Shown one piece after another: positions 59,487-64,000 of a stretch of 64,000 nucleotides of DNA. Within the stretch, counting starts at the first letter, position 1. Every line of letters starts with the position of its first letter. Origin of the DNA: Actinomycetota bacterium (GTDB taxonomy: Bacteria; Actinomycetota; Thermoleophilia; Solirubrobacterales; Solirubrobacteraceae); assembly GCA_005884115.1 (NCBI GenBank), contig VAXW01000005.1, positions 62,001 to 126,000 of the forward strand. Direction: 5' to 3'. The notes under the pieces are model-generated. The model searched no databases. It was not told the DNA's origin and saw only the letters and a program-made list of their open reading frames with translations. A program made the position numbers and the translations under genes.

Positions 59487-59516
59487 ACGATGTCCGAGGA
59501 GGAGTAGACGATGTCC
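59482..59516 (+). repeat. 14-bp direct repeat between NTF2-like genes
   Basis: AGTAGACGATGTCC occurs at 59482-59495 and 59503-59516, 21 bp apart; each copy holds an ATG. The first opens a five-codon frame (MSEEE); the second is the real start of the next gene, whose Shine-Dalgarno GAGGAGG lies inside the five-codon frame. Confidence 0.7.
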
Positions 59517-59909
59517 CAGGAGATCGAGGAGTTCGTCCGATCCCAGTACGACCGCTTCAACGGAGGCGAGCGTCTGCCCGATGCCGACGTGTGGCACGCC
59601 GATGGCGTGTACGTCACCTCCAGCGCCGATCCCGACTCCGACACCTATCGCGGCCTCGAGGCGATCAGGAAGCAGTTCCAGGCGTGGGTGGAGACCTATC
59701 CGGACCTGCGCGTGGAGCCGGGCGAGGTCCTCGTCAACGGCGATCGGGCCCTCGTCTGGGCGCATTGGTCCGGCCATGGTGCCGGCAGCGGTGTCCCGAT
59801 CGAAATGGAGATGGCTCAGGTCTTCACGGTCGCGGACGGGAAGATCAGGCGTATCGAGGAGTACATGGACCGCGCCGAGGCCCTCAAAGCGGTGGGCCTG
59901 GCCGAGTAG
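59511..59909 (+). CDS. NTF2-like protein (copy 2)
   Basis: 132 residues; ATG preceded by GAGGAGGAG. SQEIEEFVRSQYDRFNGGER, VWHADGVYVTSSADPDSDTY, IRKQFQAWVETYPDLRV and IRRIEEYMDRAEALKAVGLA are the NTF2-like pattern. It shares with the upstream protein the C-terminal ALKAVGL and is a tandem paralogue. Function unknown; small-molecule binding or isomerisation is the usual role. Confidence 0.88.
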   Translation: MSQEIEEFVRSQYDRFNGGERLPDADVWHADGVYVTSSADPDSDTYRGLEAIRKQFQAWVETYPDLRVEPGEVLVNGDRALVWAHWSGHGAGSGVPIEMEMAQVFTVADGKIRRIEEYMDRAEALKAVGLAE

Positions 59910-59936
59910 GCACCCACGCCGCCAACGATCCGCCAG

Positions 59937-59942
59937 TACTCT
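59937..59942 (+). promoter_or_regulatory. -10 box TACTCT, leaderless promoter of PNPOx-like gene
   Basis: TACTCT ends 6 nt before the GTG at 59949. Confidence 0.55.
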
Positions 59943-59948
59943 GCGCCC

Positions 59949-60452
59949 GTGAGCAGGCGCGAGATGATCCGCATGAGCGACGCCGAGGTGGCGGAGTTCC
60001 TAGCCTCGGAGCGCGTCGTCACGTGCGCGACTGCCGGTCCGCGCGGGTGGCCGCACCTGATGCCGCTGTGGTACGTGCTGCGCGTGCCCGGCGACGGCGG
60101 GCCGGGGCCGCGCATGTGGGCGTGGACGTATGCGGCCTCGCAGAAGGTCCGCAACCTCGAGCGCGACCCGCGCGCGACGCTCCTGCTCGACGCGGGCGAG
60201 GCATATGCGGAGCTGCGCGGCGTGATGCTCGAGTGCGAGGTGCAGATCCACCGCGAGCTCGAGACGGTGGCGCGCCTGGGCGAGGAGATCATGGTGCGCA
60301 ACGCCGTGCCGCGCGGATCTTCGCCACCCGCCGGGCTGCCTGGCGAGGGGCGCGCGATGATCGAGGCCCAGGCGCCCAAGAGGGTGGGGCTGGAGTTCGT
60401 CGAGCGCCGCCGCGCTAGCTTCGACCACCGCAAGCTGGGCGGCACCTACTAG
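59949..60452 (+). CDS. pyridoxamine 5'-phosphate oxidase-like FMN/F420-binding protein
   Basis: 167 residues from GTG. Split-barrel fold: DAEVAEFLASERVVTCATAG, GWPHLMPLWYVLRVPGD and VRNLERDPRATLLLDAGEAY. This is the general PNPOx-like family of actinobacteria, often F420-dependent reductases or heme-degrading proteins. I cannot tell flavin from F420. A Pro/Gly-rich loop sits at about 120-130. Single gene with its own leaderless promoter. Confidence 0.85.
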   Translation: MSRREMIRMSDAEVAEFLASERVVTCATAGPRGWPHLMPLWYVLRVPGDGGPGPRMWAWTYAASQKVRNLERDPRATLLLDAGEAYAELRGVMLECEVQIHRELETVARLGEEIMVRNAVPRGSSPPAGLPGEGRAMIEAQAPKRVGLEFVERRRASFDHRKLGGTY

Positions 60453-60509
60453 CCTCGCCGCGCTCGCGACGCCGCATCGGTCGGTCCGCCCGACCTTCTG
60501 TCCCGTAGA

Positions 60510-60515
60510 TAGGCT
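60510..60515 (+). promoter_or_regulatory. -10 box TAGGCT before rmlA
   Basis: TAGGCT ends 8 nt before the ATG at 60524; there is no Shine-Dalgarno. Confidence 0.5.
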
Positions 60516-60523
60516 CCGCCTCG

Positions 60524-61618
60524 ATGGAGCAGCTGAAGGGACTGATCCTGTCGGGCGGCAAGGGGACGCGGCTGCGCCCGATCACGCATACGAGCGCAAA
60601 GCAGCTCGTCCCGGTCGCCAACAAGCCGGTCCTCTTCTACGGGCTCGAGGCGATGGCGGAGGCCGGGATCGCGGAGGTCGGAATCGTGATCGCGCCGGAG
60701 ACCGGCTCGGAGATCGAACGCGCGGTGGGGGACGGCTCGCGCTTCGGCTTGCGCGTCAGATACATCCTCCAGGAGGAGCCGCTCGGGCTCGCGCACGCCG
60801 TTCTCACGGCCGAGGGCTTCCTCGGCGAGAGCCCCTTCGTGATGTATCTCGGCGACAACCTGCTCCAGGGCGGGATCGCGGACCTCGTGGCGGCCTTTCG
60901 CGAGCACGCGCCCGATGCGCTGATCCTGTTGACGCCGGTGCCCGACCCGCAGAACTACGGGGTCGCGGAGCTCGCCCCGGCGACGGCGGCGGGCGAGCCG
61001 CGCGCTGTGCTGCGCCTGGTCGAGAAGCCGGTTCAGCCGACGACGGACCTCGCGCTCGTGGGCGTGTACATGTTCACGGCGCAGATCCACGACGCCGCGC
61101 GCGCGATCTCGCCCTCGGCTCGAGGGGAGCTCGAGATCACCGATGCGATCCAGCACCTCGTGGACGGCGGCATGCGCGTGGAGCCGCACATCGTGCGCGG
61201 CTGGTGGAAGGACACGGGCCGCCTCGAAGACCTGCTCGAGGCCAATCGCCTGATCCTGGACACGATCCTGGAGCGCATCGGGGGCGAGCTGCTGGACTGC
61301 CGCGTCGACGGTCGCGTCGTGATCGAGGCGGGCGCGCGGCTCGAGCGCACGACCGTGCGCGGGCCCGCGATCATCGGCGCGGGGGCGCGTTTGTACGACT
61401 GCTACGTCGGCCCCTACACAGCGATCGGCGAGGGCTGTGAGATCACCAACTCCGAGGTCGAGCACTCGATCCTGCTCGAGGGCTGCACGGTGTGCAACCT
61501 CGACGGCCGCATGGAGTCCTCGCTGCTCGGCCGCAACGTGACGGTGCGCCGCGGCGATAGCCAGCCGCGCGCCTACCGCTTCTTGGTCGGGGACAACTCC
61601 GACCTCTCGATTCTCTGA
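60524..61618 (+). CDS. rmlA: glucose-1-phosphate thymidylyltransferase, long form
   Basis: 364 residues, longer than the ~290-residue classic RmlA. Nucleotide-binding LILSGGKGTRLRPITHTSAK, then FVMYLGDNLLQGG and WWKDTGRLEDLLEAN. The extra C-terminal 90 residues show hexapeptide-like beta-helix repeats (IEAGARLERTTVRGPAIIGA, GPYTAIGEGCEITNSEV), as in the RmlA long-form family. It makes dTDP-glucose from dTTP and glucose-1-phosphate, the first step of dTDP-rhamnose synthesis. Probably leaderless. rmlD starts 25 bp after its stop. Confidence 0.93.
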   Translation: MEQLKGLILSGGKGTRLRPITHTSAKQLVPVANKPVLFYGLEAMAEAGIAEVGIVIAPETGSEIERAVGDGSRFGLRVRYILQEEPLGLAHAVLTAEGFLGESPFVMYLGDNLLQGGIADLVAAFREHAPDALILLTPVPDPQNYGVAELAPATAAGEPRAVLRLVEKPVQPTTDLALVGVYMFTAQIHDAARAISPSARGELEITDAIQHLVDGGMRVEPHIVRGWWKDTGRLEDLLEANRLILDTILERIGGELLDCRVDGRVVIEAGARLERTTVRGPAIIGAGARLYDCYVGPYTAIGEGCEITNSEVEHSILLEGCTVCNLDGRMESSLLGRNVTVRRGDSQPRAYRFLVGDNSDLSIL

Positions 61619-61643
61619 ACGCCGGTGTGCGGGTGAGCGCGGG

Positions 61644-62588
61644 ATGCGCGTACTGGTAAGCGGAGCGTCGGGCATGCTCGGGCGAGACCTCGTGCGCGCG
61701 GGCGCGCGGGCGGGGCACGAGCTCGTCGGACTATCCCGCGCGGAGATGGACATCACCGACGCGGCCGCTGTGAAGGGGGCGTTCGAGCGGCTGCGTCCCG
61801 ACGCCGCGGTCAACTGCGCGGCGTGGACAGACGTCGACGGCGCCGAGCGCGCGCAGGATCAGGCGCACGCGGTCAACGGGGACGGCGCCGGGAACGTCGC
61901 GCGAGCCGCCGCCGCGGCAGGCGTGCCCTGCGTGCACGTCTCCACCGACTATGTCTTCTCCGGCGTGGCGCCAAGGGATCGGGCGGGCAACGTCCGCCCC
62001 TACGTGGAGTCCGATGCTCCTGCGCCTCGCTCTGTCTACGGCCGCAGCAAGCTCGCGGGCGAGCAGGAGGTGCTCGCCGCCTCGCCGCGCCACGCGGTCG
62101 TGCGCAGCTCGTGGCTGTTCGGCACAGACGGGGCCAACTTCGTCGAGACGATGCTGCGCCTCGCCGAAGAGGGCGCCGGCCGCCAGGGCTCGGCCGGCAC
62201 GGGCGGGGGTGGCCCGCGCAGGGGCGGCACGAGTGCCCGTTCCGCGCCAGCCGGGCCCGCGGCGAGCGTGCGCGTGGTCAGCGACCAGATCGGCTCGCCG
62301 ACCTGGACGGGTCACCTCGCCCCGGCGCTGATAGGCGCGCTCGAGCGAGAGCTCGCGGGCCTCGTGCACCTCGCCGGCAGCGGGCACGTCTCCTGGAACG
62401 CCTTCGCCAAGGAGATCTTCCGCCAGGCGGCGATCGACTGCGTCGTGGAAGCAATCACCAGCGCCGAGATGGCGCGGCCCGCGCCTCGCCCGGCTTGGTC
62501 GGCGCTCGAGAGCGAGCGCGAGGACTCAGAGCCGCTGCCCGACTGGCGCGATGGCCTGGCCGGGTACCTCGCGGCGCGGCTGCGATGA
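61644..62588 (+). CDS. rmlD: dTDP-4-dehydrorhamnose reductase
   Basis: 314 residues. NADP-binding VSGASGMLGRDLVRAG, VNCAAWTDVDGAE, VSTDYVFSG and the catalytic YGRSKLAGE. A Gly/Ala/Arg-rich insertion (about 180-210) lies before the conserved VVSDQIGSPTWTGHLA. It reduces dTDP-4-dehydro-rhamnose to dTDP-rhamnose. The preceding epimerase gene rmlC is not in this window. Its TGA overlaps an ATG that opens a six-codon frame leading into rmlB. Confidence 0.93.
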   Translation: MRVLVSGASGMLGRDLVRAGARAGHELVGLSRAEMDITDAAAVKGAFERLRPDAAVNCAAWTDVDGAERAQDQAHAVNGDGAGNVARAAAAAGVPCVHVSTDYVFSGVAPRDRAGNVRPYVESDAPAPRSVYGRSKLAGEQEVLAASPRHAVVRSSWLFGTDGANFVETMLRLAEEGAGRQGSAGTGGGGPRRGGTSARSAPAGPAASVRVVSDQIGSPTWTGHLAPALIGALERELAGLVHLAGSGHVSWNAFAKEIFRQAAIDCVVEAITSAEMARPAPRPAWSALESEREDSEPLPDWRDGLAGYLAARLR

Positions 62589-62605
62589 TCCTCGCATGGG
62601 GATGA
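62585..62605 (+). CDS. possible six-codon bridging ORF between rmlD and rmlB
   Basis: MILAWG, starting at ATGA over the rmlD stop and ending at ATGA over a possible rmlB start (62602). It could carry ribosomes from one gene to the next, but may be chance. Confidence 0.15.
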   Translation: MILAWG

Positions 62606-63606
62606 AACTGCTCGTATGCGGCGGCGCCGGCTTCATCGGCTCGACGTATGCACGCCAGCGCGTGCTCGAGCACGGCGACGAGGTCACGGTGCTCGACAAG
62701 CTCACCTACGCTGGGCGCGAGGAGAATCTGCGCGAGGTCGCCGAGCACCCGAGCTTTCGTTTCATGCGCGGGGCGATCGAGGACCCCGCGGCGGTCTCCG
62801 CGGCGATCGCTGGGGGCTCGCCGGAGGCGATCGTCAACTTCGCCGCAGAGACCCACGTCGATCGCTCGATCTCGGAGCCCGACGCGTTCGTGGCCACGCA
62901 CGCGCTCGGCACCTACGTGCTGCTGGAGGCTGCGCGCGAGCACGGCCTGCGCTACCTGCAGGTCTCGACCGATGAGGTGTATGGCTCGATCGAGCAGGGG
63001 ACGTTCACCGAGGACTCGCCGCTGCGTCCGTCCTCGCCGTACTCGGCCACGAAGGCGGGAGCCGACCTGCTGGTGCAGGCGTACGTGCACACCTACGGAC
63101 TGCCGGCGCTGATCTGCCGGGGATCGAACAACTACGGCCCTTACCAGTATCCGGAGAAGCTGATCCCGCTGATGATTCTCAACGCCCTGCACGGCGACTC
63201 GCTGCCGGTGTACGGCGATGGGATGCAGGTGCGCAACTGGATCCACTGCAGCGACTTCGCGCGCGCCATCGCGCATGTGCTCGAGCGGGGGGTGCCGGGC
63301 GAGGTGTACAACGCCGGCGGGCCTGACGAGCAGCCGAACATCGAGGTGGTGCGGCGAATAGTCGCGCTCACCGGCGCCTCAGACGCGCAGATCGAGCACG
63401 TGACGGACCGTCCTGGGCACGACCGCCGCTACTCGCTTTCATCGCAGAAGGTGCGCGCTCTGGGCTGGTCGCCGCAGGTCCGCTTCGACGATGGCCTCGA
63501 GCGGACGGTGGCGTGGTACCGCGAGAACTCGTGGTGGTGGGAGCCGATCCGCTCGGGCGAGTATCGGGCCTACTACGAGCGCCAGTACGGCCGCGCGCTC
63601 AGCTGA
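62596..63606 (+). CDS. rmlB: dTDP-glucose 4,6-dehydratase
   Basis: 336 residues from ATG 62596 (ATG 62602 is equally plausible because of overlap with the bridging ORF). NAD-binding LLVCGGAGFIGSTYAR, AAETHVDRSI, VSTDEVYGS (active-site Asp/Glu) and YSATKAGAD (Tyr/Lys). RGSNNYGPYQYPEKLIPLMI and NWIHCSDFARAI are typical of RmlB. It converts dTDP-glucose to dTDP-4-dehydro-6-deoxyglucose, the step after RmlA. The order here is A-D-B. Confidence 0.94.
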   Translation: MGMKLLVCGGAGFIGSTYARQRVLEHGDEVTVLDKLTYAGREENLREVAEHPSFRFMRGAIEDPAAVSAAIAGGSPEAIVNFAAETHVDRSISEPDAFVATHALGTYVLLEAAREHGLRYLQVSTDEVYGSIEQGTFTEDSPLRPSSPYSATKAGADLLVQAYVHTYGLPALICRGSNNYGPYQYPEKLIPLMILNALHGDSLPVYGDGMQVRNWIHCSDFARAIAHVLERGVPGEVYNAGGPDEQPNIEVVRRIVALTGASDAQIEHVTDRPGHDRRYSLSSQKVRALGWSPQVRFDDGLERTVAWYRENSWWWEPIRSGEYRAYYERQYGRALS

Positions 63607-63679
63607 CGGTGTAGAGAGCCGCCAAGGCGAGAATCGGTCACGCCGGCCAGCGCGGGCATGAGCGCGCGCTCAGCTGACG
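63592..63679. repeat. 17-bp direct repeat across the rmlB 3' end
   Basis: CGCGCGCTCAGCTGACG at 63592-63608 and 63663-63679, 71 bp apart. The first copy contains the rmlB stop codon, the second the stop of the converging gene. Confidence 0.6.
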
Positions 63680-64000
63680 CCCGAGAGCTTCCACCTGCCG
63701 CTCTCGAACGTGAGTGAGAGCGTGGAGCGCCGTTTGTTGCCGGCGAACGTGCTGCGCACGACCGCGGTGGCGGTGCGCACGGCGCCCGCCGTGTGCACGC
63801 TGACGGACTCTACCGTGAGGTCGAGGTTGTCGATTTCGGCGAGCTGGCCTTTAACGGCCCGCCGGCAGCCACCCGGCGAGGCGCTCAGGCGCTTGACCAG
63901 CGCGCTCGAGAGGTCGCGCGAGCAGATCTTCTTCTGGTCTGAAGCCGTGACGTCGGACTGCAGGTCTGCGACCGTCTGCGCGACTTCGTGCTGTTCGCCC
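63670..64000 (-). CDS. partial protein, C-terminus, continues past window end
   Basis: The visible 109 codons run from the window edge to a TGA at 63670. The end reads VRTATAVVRSTFAGNKRRST then LSLTFESGRWKLSGVS, with KKICSRDLSSALVKRL earlier. The alternating beta pattern, Cys pair (KKICSRD, GGCRRA) and final GRWKLSG resemble NTF2-like/DUF4878-type proteins often found as exported lipoproteins. The N-terminus, including any signal peptide, is outside the window. Convergent with rmlB. Confidence 0.65.
   Translation of the reverse strand, partial: GEQHEVAQTVADLQSDVTASDQKKICSRDLSSALVKRLSASPGGCRRAVKGQLAEIDNLDLTVESVSVHTAGAVRTATAVVRSTFAGNKRRSTLSLTFESGRWKLSGVS

Noticed and set aside
1-64000. CRISPR arrays, insertion sequences, phage or integrase genes
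   Set aside because: No array of regularly spaced repeats, no transposase or integrase motifs seen on either strand.

Overview
The window is very GC-rich, gene-dense DNA with strongly G/C-ending codons. The gene content points to a high-GC actinobacterium, most likely of the Thermoleophilia/Solirubrobacterales: archaeal-type AspRS, compact ValRS, a fused PafB-PafC regulator, a SigB/SigF-type sigma factor, WS/DGAT, a DUF6351-type hydrolase, a DUF6636-type protein and many TetR regulators. The lineage is an inference from gene content. I see no rRNA, tRNA, insertion sequence, phage gene or CRISPR array.

Layout. 1-6 kb: exported protein, rhodanese/CBS protein, TetR with a palindromic operator, HAD phosphatase, two carboxymuconolactone-decarboxylase-like proteins flanking an RTX-like secreted protein and an SDR. 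6-16.4 kb: secreted proteins (a large S8 peptidase with a repeat-rich C-terminus, a DUF6351-type hydrolase, a ceramidase-like protein) with a RemA-like protein, a stand-alone class III cyclase and a TetR. 16.4-21.5 kb: DUF2294 protein, sigma factor with a structured leader, HtrA-like protease, and an MFS exporter divergent from its HxlR regulator across a perfect 16-bp-arm palindrome. 21.5-32.8 kb: lipid/acyl-CoA genes (MaoC, WS/DGAT, TetR, SCPx-type thiolase, alpha/beta hydrolase, P450, enoyl-CoA hydratase, acyl-CoA ligase, MDR reductase), plus what looks like a cytochrome oxidase subunit I remnant. 32.8-36.5 kb: two thioredoxin-fold proteins, two adenylate cyclases and an alkyltransferase-like DNA repair protein with Trp in place of the active Cys. 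36.5-41.7 kb: a compact membrane-lipid modification cluster (two CFA-synthase-like methyltransferases, DUF1365, FAD oxidoreductase, DUF1295). 42-50.7 kb: quinone reductase/VOC pair, acyl-CoA dehydrogenase, TetR with two membrane proteins, an APH-like kinase fused to a lipocalin-like region, flavodoxin-like protein, cupin. 50.8-58.8 kb: housekeeping block (valS, aspS, cupin, HD nuclease, pafBC). 59-64 kb: two NTF2-like proteins, a PNPOx-like protein, then dTDP-rhamnose genes rmlA-rmlD-rmlB (no rmlC in view).

The most unexpected signal is regulatory. Many genes lacking a Shine-Dalgarno have a TANNNT hexamer ending 6 nt (13 cases) or 7-9 nt (6 cases) before the start codon, the signature of leaderless mRNAs. 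This signature also exposes three short upstream ORFs (before the DUF2294 gene, the HtrA-like gene and valS) whose stop codons overlap the downstream start by 4 nt, suggesting translational coupling. Operators can be proposed for four TetR genes and one HxlR gene, and the 2.1-kb TetR element recurs at the sigma-factor promoter 15 kb away.
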